DNA of 64,000 bases from JAAFIP01 sp963775085 (GTDB taxonomy: Bacteria; Pseudomonadota; Gammaproteobacteria; Burkholderiales; Burkholderiaceae_C). Made by a program: the position numbers and the translations under genes. Of this stretch, positions 42,088-50,468 are shown one piece after another. Numbering within the stretch: position 1 is the first letter of the stretch; each line of letters starts with the position of its first letter. The notes below the pieces were generated by a model. It was given only the letters and a program-made list of their open reading frames with translations, had not been told where the DNA came from and searched no databases. Where the stretch lies: assembly GCA_963775085.1 (NCBI GenBank), contig CAVZHO010000011.1:186001-250000 (forward strand), in the 5' to 3' direction.

Positions 42088-42969
42088 ATGAGTACTACCA
42101 CCCAATGCCCCGCGTGCGGCACCTTGTTCAAGGTGGCGGTGGAGCAACTCAAGGATACCAAAGGCTGGGTGCGCTGTGGCCAATGCCAGGAGGTCTTTGA
42201 TGCACAAAGCCACATCCCCGGGCTTGCCGCATCGCAAAAGCCCTCGCATGGCCTGAACATTTCCTTCAACGATGCGCCTGTCGGCACCACCAGCGTCTAT
42301 ACCGCCGCCGCGCCCGACCTGAAAAAAGACCTTTCATCCAGCGACTGGGTCAACTCTGTCAATCCACCGGCTCCCACGGACAAATTTCCAGCGCAGGAGG
42401 TTACCTCGGCTACCCAGGAGCTGGAGGGGCAGGCCCCCAGCTTCGTGCGCCAAGCCCAGCGTGCACAGCGTTGGCGCTCTCCCTGGGTACGTACCAGCCT
42501 GGCCGTACTGGCCTTGCTCTTGTGCACGACTCTGGGTTTGCAGGTAGCACAGCACGAGCGTGACCGCATTGCGGCGACGCTACCTGCCACACTGCCGTGG
42601 CTGCAAAGCCTTTGCCAAATCACTGGCTGTACGGTGGAGCCCTTCAAGCATATCGATGCCGTGGTGGTAGAGGCCTCGAGCTTTAACAAACTGCGCAATG
42701 AAGGCAGCAGTGAGTTGTACAAGCTGGGGCTGAGTCTCAAGAACAATGGTAACCTCAACGTGGCCATGCCGCATATTGAGTTGAGCTTGAATGATGCGCA
42801 AGACCGCCCATTGCTGCGCCGGGTGCTCAGTCCCACAGAGTTTGGCTCCAGCCAACCTGTATTGGCACCGGTCACCGAGTTTGCCGGGGGTACTACGGTT
42901 CAGGTGGATACCAGGCAACTCGCGGGTGCCCGCATTGCAGGCTACCGGGTGTGGGCCTTCTACCCTTGA
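42088..42969 (+). CDS. DUF3426 / MJ0042-type zinc-ribbon membrane protein
   Basis: 293 residues. The N-terminal zinc ribbon has two CxxC pairs (CPACGTLFKV and RCGQCQEVFDA), a linker, then one membrane helix (TSLAVLALLLCTTLGLQVAQ, about 139-158). A periplasmic DUF3426 domain follows (ALRN-like region LSLKNNGNLNVAMPHIELSL). It sits directly after prmA in this and related genomes; the role is unknown. Confidence 0.85.
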   Translation: MSTTTQCPACGTLFKVAVEQLKDTKGWVRCGQCQEVFDAQSHIPGLAASQKPSHGLNISFNDAPVGTTSVYTAAAPDLKKDLSSSDWVNSVNPPAPTDKFPAQEVTSATQELEGQAPSFVRQAQRAQRWRSPWVRTSLAVLALLLCTTLGLQVAQHERDRIAATLPATLPWLQSLCQITGCTVEPFKHIDAVVVEASSFNKLRNEGSSELYKLGLSLKNNGNLNVAMPHIELSLNDAQDRPLLRRVLSPTEFGSSQPVLAPVTEFAGGTTVQVDTRQLAGARIAGYRVWAFYP

Positions 42970-43023
42970 TTTTTTCACGCTTCTCACTTTCCTCTCTTCA
43001 ACCTCACTTAAAACTTCAATCCT

Positions 43024-43929
43024 ATGTCCTCCATCATCTGCGGTTCATTTGCCATCGACACCATCATGGGCTTTGAAGGCAATTTTGCCGACCAAATCCT
43101 GCCCGATCAAATCCACAAGCTCAATGTCTCCTTCTTCGTACCCGGCATGCGCCGCGAGTATGGCGGCTGCGCGGGCAATATCGCCTATGGCCTCAAGCAA
43201 CTGGGCGGCGAGCCCTTGCCGATGGCCGCTGTCGGGCCCGATGCGCGCGACTACCTCGAGCGTTTTGCCAAGCTGGGCATTGACACCCAACTGGTGATGG
43301 TGCGGCCCGACAACTACACCGCGCTGTGCACCATCATGACCGACCGGCAAAACAACCAGATCAGCGGTTTTCACCCCGGTGCCATGGGCGAGGCGCATCT
43401 CAACGAGATCCCCAAGGACACCCAAGCCACGCTGGGCATCATCTCGCCCGACGGGCGCGATGCCATGTGGCAGCATGCCCAGCAGTTCACAGACGCAGGC
43501 ATTTCGTTTGTCTTTGATCCCGGCCAGCAGTTGCCCATGTTCAATGGCGAAGAGCATAAAAAATTCATCACCATGGCCGACTACGTGACGGTGAACGACT
43601 ACGAAGGGGCCATGCTGACCGAGCGCACGGGTCTCTCCTTTGCGCAAATCTCCCAGCAGGTCAAGGGCCTGGTGGTGACACTGGGCGAGCACGGTTGCGA
43701 CGTGTGGGAGGATGGCGCGAAAACCCATGTGGCCCCCGTCAAAGCCACGGCGGTGGTAGACCCTACCGGCTGCGGCGATGCCTTCCGCGCCGCCATGCTG
43801 TTTGGCATTGAGCGTGGCTGGAGCCTGGTGCGTGCCTGCACATTGGGTAACCAGGTCGGAGCCATCAAAATCGCCCACCGTGGGGGGCAAAACTACACCC
43901 TCAACCACGCACACCTGGCGTTGGGATAA
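43024..43929 (+). CDS. PfkB-family carbohydrate/nucleoside kinase
   Basis: 301-residue ribokinase-fold enzyme. It has the N-terminal GG motif YGGCAGNIAYGLKQLGG and C-terminal DPTGCGDAFRAAMLFGIERG with catalytic Asp. It begins MSSIICGSFAIDTIMGFEGN, the adenosine-kinase-like subgroup common in Burkholderiales. The substrate is not determinable from sequence alone. It sits between the DUF3426 gene and rodA. Confidence 0.9.
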   Translation: MSSIICGSFAIDTIMGFEGNFADQILPDQIHKLNVSFFVPGMRREYGGCAGNIAYGLKQLGGEPLPMAAVGPDARDYLERFAKLGIDTQLVMVRPDNYTALCTIMTDRQNNQISGFHPGAMGEAHLNEIPKDTQATLGIISPDGRDAMWQHAQQFTDAGISFVFDPGQQLPMFNGEEHKKFITMADYVTVNDYEGAMLTERTGLSFAQISQQVKGLVVTLGEHGCDVWEDGAKTHVAPVKATAVVDPTGCGDAFRAAMLFGIERGWSLVRACTLGNQVGAIKIAHRGGQNYTLNHAHLALG

Positions 43930-43950
43930 AGCCAACCCGGCGCAGCCGCC

Positions 43951-45105
43951 ATGCAATCCGTCTTTGACAAGCCCAGCCTGCTACAGCGCGTTGCGCCGTG
44001 GTTTCAGGGCTTTGACGGGCCGCTGGCCTTTGCGGTGTTTTTGCTCGGCTGCGCAGGGCTACTGACGATGTATTCCTCGGGCTTTGACCATGGCACCCGT
44101 TTTGTAGACCATGGGCGCAATATGCTGATCGCGGCCAGCATCATGTTTGTGGTGGCACAAATCCCACCCCAGCGCCTGATGACCTTTGCCGTGCCGCTGT
44201 ACGCCGTGGGTGTAGCGCTGCTGATCGCGGTAGCGATATTTGGTTTGACCAAAAAAGGCGCGCGCCGCTGGATCAACCTGGGCATCGTCATCCAGCCCAG
44301 TGAGATCCTCAAAATCGCCATGCCCCTCATGCTGGCCTGGTGGTTTCAAAAACGCGAAGGGCAGTTACGCCCGCTGGACTTTTTGGTGGCTGCAGTGCTG
44401 CTGGCCATCCCCGTGGGCTTGATTGTCAGGCAGCCCGATCTGGGCACCGCTATTCTTGTGATGTCCGCCGGCTTGTTCGTCATATTCTTTGCTGGCCTGA
44501 GCTGGAAGCTGATTGCACCCCCCCTGGTGCTGGGCTTGATTGCCGTGACCCTGCTGGTGCTGCTGGAGCCCAAGCTGTGCGCCGACGGCTACCGCTGGCC
44601 TGTCTTGCACGACTACCAGCAGCAGCGCATCTGCACCCTGCTAGACCCGTCCCGCGACCCACTGGGCAAGGGTTTTCACATCATCCAGGGCATGATCGCC
44701 ATCGGCTCGGGCGGCATGCTGGGCAAGGGCTTTATGCAGGGTACGCAAACCCATCTGGAGTTCATCCCCGAGCGCACCACCGACTTTATTTTTGCCGCCT
44801 ACTCTGAAGAGTTTGGCCTGCTAGGTAACCTGTTGCTTATCATGGCGTTTATCTTCCTCGTGCTGCGCGGCCTGGCCATCGCTCTGGAAGCCGCCACGCT
44901 GTTCTCGCGCCTGCTGGCAGGCTCCATCACCCTGATTTTTTTCACCTATGCTTTTGTCAATATGGGCATGGTCAGCGGCATTTTGCCGGTCGTGGGTGTG
45001 CCCCTGCCCTTCATCAGCTACGGTGGCACGGCCATGGTTACGCTGGGCCTGGGCCTGGGGATTTTGATGTCAATCTCCAAGGCCAAACGCCTGGTGCAGT
45101 CCTGA
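43951..45105 (+). CDS. rodA: RodA, SEDS peptidoglycan polymerase for elongation
   Basis: 384-residue SEDS protein with about ten helices. Motifs: KKGARRWINLGIVIQPSEIL, RQPDLGTAILVMSAGLFV (catalytic-region Asp), EFIPERTTDFIFAAYSEEFG and PFISYGGTAMVTLGLGLGIL. The shorter N-terminus and the QP-D-LGTA loop separate it from FtsW at 15997. It is unusual in lying apart from mreBCD and mrdA within this window. Its stop is 8 bp from the convergent usp gene. Confidence 0.93.
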   Translation: MQSVFDKPSLLQRVAPWFQGFDGPLAFAVFLLGCAGLLTMYSSGFDHGTRFVDHGRNMLIAASIMFVVAQIPPQRLMTFAVPLYAVGVALLIAVAIFGLTKKGARRWINLGIVIQPSEILKIAMPLMLAWWFQKREGQLRPLDFLVAAVLLAIPVGLIVRQPDLGTAILVMSAGLFVIFFAGLSWKLIAPPLVLGLIAVTLLVLLEPKLCADGYRWPVLHDYQQQRICTLLDPSRDPLGKGFHIIQGMIAIGSGGMLGKGFMQGTQTHLEFIPERTTDFIFAAYSEEFGLLGNLLLIMAFIFLVLRGLAIALEAATLFSRLLAGSITLIFFTYAFVNMGMVSGILPVVGVPLPFISYGGTAMVTLGLGLGILMSISKAKRLVQS

Positions 45106-45112
45106 CGCGGGG

Positions 45113-45550
45113 TTAGCGAAACACCAACACCGGAATCTTGGAGTGGGTCAGCACTTTTTGCGTCTCACTGCCCCATATCAGCGCACTTACGCCCCGTCTG
45201 CCGTGCGAGGCCTGAAAAATCACGTCGCAGTGGCGGCTTTCGGCCACCTTGACAATCTCTTCATACGGGTGCTCGCTGGTGCATTGCACCACGTCGCAGT
45301 CCACCCCTGCCTTGCGCGCTTCGTCTTTCAGTACCGCCAAATGCCGCTCGGCCAAGGCATTCATCTCGGAGGTGTATTGCTCAACCGAGTCCATCGATTG
45401 AAAGGCATCGCGGCCCGGGGCGTGGAACGGCGGGGTCACCGTCAAGCCGGTGATCTTGGCATGGGCCTCTTTGGCAAACTGCACCCCATTCTGGATGGCA
45501 ATTTTCGACAGCTCCGAGCCATCGGTGGGTATCAGGATATGTTGGAACAT
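45113..45550 (-). CDS. Universal stress protein (UspA family)
   Basis: 145 residues. N-terminus MFQHILIPTDGSELSKIAIQ and the C-terminal ATP-binding motif G-x2-G-x9-G-(S/T) approximated by ASHGRRGVSALIWGSETQKV, then THSKIPVLVFR. Typical single-domain ATP-binding Usp. Stands alone; a 204-bp region upstream separates it from the toxin gene and holds no obvious feature. Confidence 0.92.
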   Translation of the reverse strand: MFQHILIPTDGSELSKIAIQNGVQFAKEAHAKITGLTVTPPFHAPGRDAFQSMDSVEQYTSEMNALAERHLAVLKDEARKAGVDCDVVQCTSEHPYEEIVKVAESRHCDVIFQASHGRRGVSALIWGSETQKVLTHSKIPVLVFR

Positions 45551-45754
45551 GGCAACCTCCTACGCGCTAAATGGCGGAAGTCAAGCAACCGATCGCCCGC
45601 GCACCGCGAACCCCGTCGCATCAACTTGGGCAGCAGACTTCCGAGAGCGCTACCTGTGACCGCTGCGACAAGTGAAACCGTAGTCGTGTTGGGGAACGAT
45701 GAGTCATTCTAGGACGATGCTGGGGTGAAAGCAAATCACTCACCAAGCAATAGA

Positions 45755-46192
45755 TCAAGTGCATTGCGACAACAAAACGCCCCAGTCATCCGGTGGCTTA
45801 CCTCGTTTTAGCATGCGTCCAAATACTTGGTAGGCATCGGTCTTACTGTCATAAGCGCGTAACGTGCGCTCATCGTTCACCCAAGCAAACACAATGACGC
45901 GGCTGGCCTGGTGGAAGCGAAAAAACAATCGGTATTGCTGAAAAAACTTGGCTCTAAACCAGTGTTTGTATTCAGCGCCTAGCGTGCCACCTTGCCGGTA
46001 CTCGGTACGCGTAGGGTCCTGGGGGATGATGTCAAAAATCAGCGCTTCAATAGCTGCCAGCCGCTTGGCATCGTTTTTATTTTTGTAGTCACGCGGGTGT
46101 TTGCTCTTCAGCGCCTCTACTTTGTCAGCCAATGAATTCAGCTGCGATACCAGCAGCGGATGCATATAAATCGTCCAGCCGTGGGCAACCAC
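45755..46192 (-). CDS. yhaV: YhaV-type toxin (type II TA, RelE-superfamily RNase)
   Basis: 145 residues from GTG at 46192. Start VVAHGWTIYMHPLLVSQLNS, then YRQGGTLGAEYKHWFRAKFF and QQYRLFFRFHQASRVIVFAW with conserved basic and aromatic residues of YhaV. It ends KRGKPPDDWGVLL. YhaV is a ribosome-dependent mRNA interferase neutralised by PrlF, encoded immediately upstream (4-bp gap). No truncation is seen. Confidence 0.9.
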   Translation of the reverse strand: MVAHGWTIYMHPLLVSQLNSLADKVEALKSKHPRDYKNKNDAKRLAAIEALIFDIIPQDPTRTEYRQGGTLGAEYKHWFRAKFFQQYRLFFRFHQASRVIVFAWVNDERTLRAYDSKTDAYQVFGRMLKRGKPPDDWGVLLSQCT

Positions 46193-46196
46193 TTGC

Positions 46197-46526
46197 TTAC
46201 TCAGCGTCAGGAGAGAGTGCTTCAGTCAAATCAAATTTAACCCCCGCTGTCAGCTTCTTCATCCGTTTGGCCAGTGCAGGGGGCATGGCAGCCAAGCGCT
46301 CTGGATGCGCGGTAATATCGTGCGCCAAAAAGTCCAAAAACGCACCCATCGCTGGGTCATCCTCTTCGCTGGCATCAAGCCGTGAGAGCTGTACCACCCC
46401 ATTGGCTTTGACCGTATAGCGCAACTTGTCCCGCTTATCCAACTGCAAAGCGCGCCGCACAGCGTCCGGCACCGTCGTTTGGTAGCGGTCTGTGAGCGTG
46501 GATTCAACTTGGAGAACAGCGGACAT
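46197..46526 (-). CDS. prlF: PrlF-type antitoxin (AbrB/SpoVT fold)
   Basis: 109 residues from ATG at 46526 (MSAVLQVESTLTDRYQTTVP). The swapped-hairpin AbrB motif VESTLTDRYQTTVPDAVRRA and LRYTVKANGVVQLSR are as in SohA/PrlF. The C-terminal half is the toxin-binding region. The open frame runs far upstream but lacks homology. An imperfect palindrome at about 46562-46582 (GTAATGCA...GTTAC) may be the operator for autorepression. Confidence 0.88.
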   Translation of the reverse strand: MSAVLQVESTLTDRYQTTVPDAVRRALQLDKRDKLRYTVKANGVVQLSRLDASEEDDPAMGAFLDFLAHDITAHPERLAAMPPALAKRMKKLTAGVKFDLTEALSPDAE

Positions 46527-46561
46527 GGTGGTGGTCAGAGGAAGTGTAGACAGCGCCAATG

Positions 46562-46582
46562 GTAATGCAAATGCATTGTTAC
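46562..46582. promoter_or_regulatory. Possible PrlF operator
   Basis: GTAATGCAAATGC...GTTAC, an imperfect inverted repeat about 36 bp upstream of the antitoxin ATG. Motif impression only. Confidence 0.3.
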
Positions 46583-46716
46583 TGCAAGTATGCTCGCCTG
46601 CGGCTGTAAAGCATAGGATCGGAGAGCAGAGATAGACCGTCGTGATCGTTGCGTCCAAATTACAATTAAGCTCATTTTTCCTGAAAGGGAAAATGGCCTG
46701 TTGGCACTGTCTTTTG

Positions 46717-48048
46717 CTAGACACTAGATAAGATACTTTGAATTGGACTCGGCCCTGTATGGGTACGAACATCTTGAAGTAAATTGAGCGATTCAAGTCT
46801 GATTGAAATTGCGGCACGCGATACGCTGTAATTTCGCATCAATTGATTGGTAACGAGCTCATAGTTCTGTATATTGCACGGTTGATTGTCTACATACAGA
46901 GCGCCAAAGCCTTTGTTAGCTATTTCAAGTGAGCTTACGATTTTTCGGAAATCCTCAATTATGTTGGTGCGAGGCATCAGCAAGCTGGAGGCCAAAAAGT
47001 TTGCTTGAAACTCCATTCTGGATATGTCGCTGCCTTTCACAAGACTGCCTCGATGAAGTACGAAGTCACTTTCGTCACAAGACTCGTGAACCAAATATTT
47101 ACCATGACTAAGTAAGTGATGAGCCAGTTCATGCGCAAGAGTAAATCGCTCGCGCCCTAAATTTGGAGACTCCTGGGTATAGACTTCGATTACAAGTGGA
47201 TCAAAGGTGATCCGGCCAAGAGAAATTCTGGAGCCTAACTTCGGCATAGGAATGTCTTTGAGCACCCTTAGCTGGTTGCGCTCCCTTTCTATCGCGCAAA
47301 TAGTTTCTAGTGATACTTGACCGCCTGTATATCCAGTGCTGGAAAGTATTTCAGCACTTCTGGTTTCTAGCTCATCTTTTTCAAAAAATGGTACTTGATT
47401 GGTTAGTTTGTTGCGGGAGTTTGCAACTTTACGGACTTGACTTGAAGTCAACGTTGTATCGAGTACTAAATCTTCTAAAAAATCCCACAATGAGTTCGTA
47501 TCACGAACAGGGCTTTGCATGAAGAGGTCGAATGCTTGACTATTAAACTCTTGCTTCGATAACCCCTCTGCCACCTTTGCGGCTAAATCCGGTGTTCCTG
47601 ATCTGGCTGTAGCGGAGGGCGAACGCTGAAGCTCCCATTTAAATGGTGCGGAATCAAAATATCGAAGAAGTCCCATACCCATGGATTTGGCATACTTACG
47701 CGCGCCAGATTGAAAAGAGGCAGTACTCGCGATGACAGCCTTACAGTTTGCTGCCGCTACTTGTTGCACCTTCGCGAAGAACTCTTCCGCATCATCAACC
47801 GGAACCGCGTGCTTGTAGTTCTTGCATTCGATCAAGACGAGGGATGAATAATCGGTAGCTCCAGGAAGGTAGATCTCAATAGCAACGTCAAATGTGATGT
47901 TCCTCTCCCGTACTTTTGAGTAGTAACCCTGTTTCAAAAAAATTTTGCAATTCGATTTCTTTGCCCAGAATCGGTCTGCCTCGATCTCTTCGCAAAAAAG
48001 ATCATAGATTCGTTTTTCAAGTGCATCACCAATGCGAGTCGTATTCAT
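46717..48048 (-). CDS. Nuclease-like domain fused to ImmA/IrrE-family metallopeptidase
   Basis: 443 residues from ATG at 48048. N-terminal ~140 residues look like a PD-(D/E)xK (Mrr/RecB-like) domain: Asp54 in TFDVAIEIY, then Glu74 and Lys76 in LVLIECKNYK, and VIASTASFQSGARKYA. A middle segment is unrecognised. The C-terminal part is ImmA/IrrE (DUF955) with zinc motif RERFTLAHELAHHLLSH (HELAH about 306-310) and EFQANFLASSLLMP. AT-richer than its neighbours. ImmA-like peptidases cleave repressors of mobile elements or stress responses. It is next to a TA pair, so a defence or stress-island role is inferred. Confidence 0.8.
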   Translation of the reverse strand: MNTTRIGDALEKRIYDLFCEEIEADRFWAKKSNCKIFLKQGYYSKVRERNITFDVAIEIYLPGATDYSSLVLIECKNYKHAVPVDDAEEFFAKVQQVAAANCKAVIASTASFQSGARKYAKSMGMGLLRYFDSAPFKWELQRSPSATARSGTPDLAAKVAEGLSKQEFNSQAFDLFMQSPVRDTNSLWDFLEDLVLDTTLTSSQVRKVANSRNKLTNQVPFFEKDELETRSAEILSSTGYTGGQVSLETICAIERERNQLRVLKDIPMPKLGSRISLGRITFDPLVIEVYTQESPNLGRERFTLAHELAHHLLSHGKYLVHESCDESDFVLHRGSLVKGSDISRMEFQANFLASSLLMPRTNIIEDFRKIVSSLEIANKGFGALYVDNQPCNIQNYELVTNQLMRNYSVSRAAISIRLESLNLLQDVRTHTGPSPIQSILSSV

Positions 48049-48148
48049 GGACGCAAGGATACTTGAAAACAACGGACAGAGTTGAGCTGCGGATCTGAAA
48101 ATTCAGTCTTGAATCCGCTACGTGTGAGCGGCAATCTTCAAGCTACGA

Positions 48149-49438
48149 TCACCGCACCGTAAACGGCGACTGGTAAGGCCGCCCTGATGCCACACCGGCC
48201 ACTACGGTGCCGACGGGCTTCAAATACAGCCTGCCATCGCGCTTGTTGTTGCGCGTATCGACAAAGGATACCGCGCCTTCGACGATTTCCAGAATCGACA
48301 AATCCGCCGGGGCACCCAGCTGCAAAGTGCCGTGCTTGGGGATACGGCCAATCACGCGCGCGGGCGCGGTGGTGGCCATGCTGATGACCTCTTGCATGCT
48401 AAAGCCCATGCCGATGAATTTACTCATCACCCAGGGCAGGTAGGGCATGCCGGGGGTGTTGGCGGAGAAGACGTGCACGTCGCTGGAGATGGTGTCGGGC
48501 GGGCAGCCTTGCTGGATGGCGGCTTCGGCGATGGTGTAGTCAAAGCTGCCGCCGCCGTGGCCGATGTCGAAGATGATGCCGCGCTTTTTGGCGGCCAGGG
48601 CAGCGGGCAGCAGCTGACCGCCCTGCACAATGTTGGTGCCCATGCCGGCGTTGTTGGGCGCGCCCGAATAGCAGTGCGTCAACACGTCGCCGGGGCGCAG
48701 CAGGTCGAGGATTTGCGACATCAGCGCCTGGTCGGCCACGCCGCCGATGTGGCACATGATTTTGGCGGGCACGCCGGACAGCTCGCAGGCTTTGATGGCA
48801 CGTTTGAGTGGCTCCAGGCCGTGGCGGGCAATCACGTTTTCGCTCATGCGCACCTTGATGCCCAGCACCATGTCGGCGTTTTCCGCCACGGCGCGGGCGG
48901 CTATCTCGGGCACAGCGTAGTCGATGTTAAACAGCTCGGGCACGGGAAAGCCCGCCAAGCCTGCGACGGCAATGTGCACAAAAGCAAACTGCCGTGTGCG
49001 CGAGGCGGGCACCACAAAGCGGCGAAAGGCGGCAAAGTTATTCGCCCCGCCGTCACCTGCAGACACCACAGTGGTGGTGCACTGGTGGGCGATCAGCTCG
49101 TCAGCCGGAATGCCGATGGCGCTGCCGTAGGGGAAGGTGTGGCAGTGCAGGTCAATCAGGCCGGGGGTGACCAGCTTGCCACCCACATCCATCACACGCT
49201 GGGCACGTTCGGGCGCTATGGATTCGGCGATCAATTCGATCTGCCCGTAGCGGATGCCGATGTCGCGCTTGCCCGACAGGCCCTGGCTCGCATCCATCAC
49301 ATTGGCGTTGCGGATCAGCAGGTCAAACTTATCGTTCGGCCCCATGGCCGCCAGGGCTGCTCCGGGCACACTGCCCAGGGCGGCGAGCGATGCGCCCGCC
49401 TGCAAGAGTTGTCTGCGGGAAGTGTCGGTGGTGGTCAT
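48149..49438 (-). CDS. Exported amidohydrolase/deacetylase-family metallohydrolase
   Basis: 429 residues from ATG at 49438. The N-terminus carries a twin-arginine-like signal (TSRRQLLQAGASLAALG) with a likely cut after ALA. Metal motifs: GLIDLHCHTFPYG (HxH), MVLGIKVRMSEN with the possible carboxylated Lys, PAKIMCHIGG and ISSDVHVFS. This matches the EF_0837/AHA_3915-type amidohydrolases with reported deacetylase activity on small N-acyl compounds; the substrate here is unknown. No operon partner. Confidence 0.85.
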   Translation of the reverse strand: MTTTDTSRRQLLQAGASLAALGSVPGAALAAMGPNDKFDLLIRNANVMDASQGLSGKRDIGIRYGQIELIAESIAPERAQRVMDVGGKLVTPGLIDLHCHTFPYGSAIGIPADELIAHQCTTTVVSAGDGGANNFAAFRRFVVPASRTRQFAFVHIAVAGLAGFPVPELFNIDYAVPEIAARAVAENADMVLGIKVRMSENVIARHGLEPLKRAIKACELSGVPAKIMCHIGGVADQALMSQILDLLRPGDVLTHCYSGAPNNAGMGTNIVQGGQLLPAALAAKKRGIIFDIGHGGGSFDYTIAEAAIQQGCPPDTISSDVHVFSANTPGMPYLPWVMSKFIGMGFSMQEVISMATTAPARVIGRIPKHGTLQLGAPADLSILEIVEGAVSFVDTRNNKRDGRLYLKPVGTVVAGVASGRPYQSPFTVR

Positions 49439-49582
49439 ACATGTCTCCGGTGGATTTGCTACGCGCAAGGCCAGCGCGTGGTGAAAAGTATGGCCAGTGC
49501 AGAGCACAGCGTCAATGCGGCAATGTCTCAGGCATGACAAAGGCACTTTGGCATGCTGTAAACCAAGTTTTACCAATCAATT

Positions 49583-49632
49583 AGGCCCATAGTCTCTGTC
49601 ATATGGGCGTGAGTAGCTATTAAATTTATAGT
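49583..49632 (-). repeat. Family A two-hairpin repeat, copy 11
   Basis: On the minus strand: CTAT-N7-ATAG, linker TACTCACG, then GCCCATA-N10-TATGGGC. One of the best-formed copies. It lies downstream of tag. Confidence 0.85.
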
Positions 49633-49649
49633 GTCAACTCAATCAAGCG

Positions 49650-50291
49650 CTACGGCCGTTTAAAGCCTGCGCGCGCGGTGTCGACCAGCACCCGTGCGTG
49701 GCAGCCTTCTAAATGGTCGTTCACCACCCCCATCGACTGCATCAGTGCGTACATGGTGGTGGGGCCCACAAAGCTAAAGCCCAGTTTTTTCAGCGCCTTG
49801 CTCAGCGCCAGCGACTCTGCCGTTTGCCCCAGCGTGCCCGCTACCTCAGGCGTGATGCGCGCAGGCCGCGCCTTGGCCGCAGGCTCGTGCGCCCAGACCA
49901 GCTTGGCCAGCGCACCTGGGCCCTGCTTGTCTATCAGCTCGCAGACCCGTTGCGCGTTATTGATGGCCGAGGCAATCTTGCCAGGGTGGCGGATGATGCC
50001 CGCATCCAGCACCAGGCGCTCCACCTCTTTATCGCCAAAGCGCGCCACCTTCTCAAAGTCAAAGCCCGCAAATACCTCACGAAAGCGGTCGCGTTTGCGC
50101 AGCACGGTGATCCACGACAGCCCCGACTGAAAACCCTCCAGCGTGATCTTTTCAAACAGGCGGCGCTCATCACGCACCGGCATGCCCCACTCATCGTCAT
50201 GGTAGGCAATGTAGTCCGCAAACGCTTCGCCTTGGTTGCACCAGGAGCAGCGGTGTTTGGTATCGGGGTGGTGGATGAGGGAGAGGGGCAT
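49650..50291 (-). CDS. tag: Tag, 3-methyladenine DNA glycosylase I
   Basis: 213 residues. Motifs RCSWCNQGEAFADYIAYHDD with the first zinc-ligand Cys, EWGMPVRDERRLFEKITLEG, FQSGLSWITVLRKRDRFREV and, near the C-terminus, FSFVGPTTMYALMQSMGVVN, then HLEGCH with distal zinc ligands. Removes 3-methyladenine from alkylated DNA. Monocistronic. Confidence 0.95.
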   Translation of the reverse strand: MPLSLIHHPDTKHRCSWCNQGEAFADYIAYHDDEWGMPVRDERRLFEKITLEGFQSGLSWITVLRKRDRFREVFAGFDFEKVARFGDKEVERLVLDAGIIRHPGKIASAINNAQRVCELIDKQGPGALAKLVWAHEPAAKARPARITPEVAGTLGQTAESLALSKALKKLGFSFVGPTTMYALMQSMGVVNDHLEGCHARVLVDTARAGFKRP

Positions 50292-50354
50292 GGCGCATCC
50301 TGTGTCGCAAAACCCCCATTACACTGGATTTTTGTGAACACTGGCATTGGAAAG

Positions 50355-50395
50355 TAAAAAGCTGCTTGCACCAGGTATACAGGGTGCAAGCAGCT
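50355..50395 (-). terminator. Rho-independent terminator of the fasciclin gene
   Basis: 13-bp perfect stem AGCTGCTTGCACC / GGTGCAAGCAGCT with a 10-nt loop. On the minus strand the stem is followed by TTTTT. Confidence 0.9.
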
Positions 50396-50468
50396 GCGAC
50401 TGCGATAGCGTGATGCGCGCACAGCTCTATGCTCAGCATAGTGCCGTCAGCAAGGCATCACATTTTGC

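Noticed and set aside
48332..49537. 401-codon plus-strand frame over the amidohydrolase
   Set aside because: Gly/His/Ala-rich shadow; the minus strand has a signal peptide and intact metal motifs.
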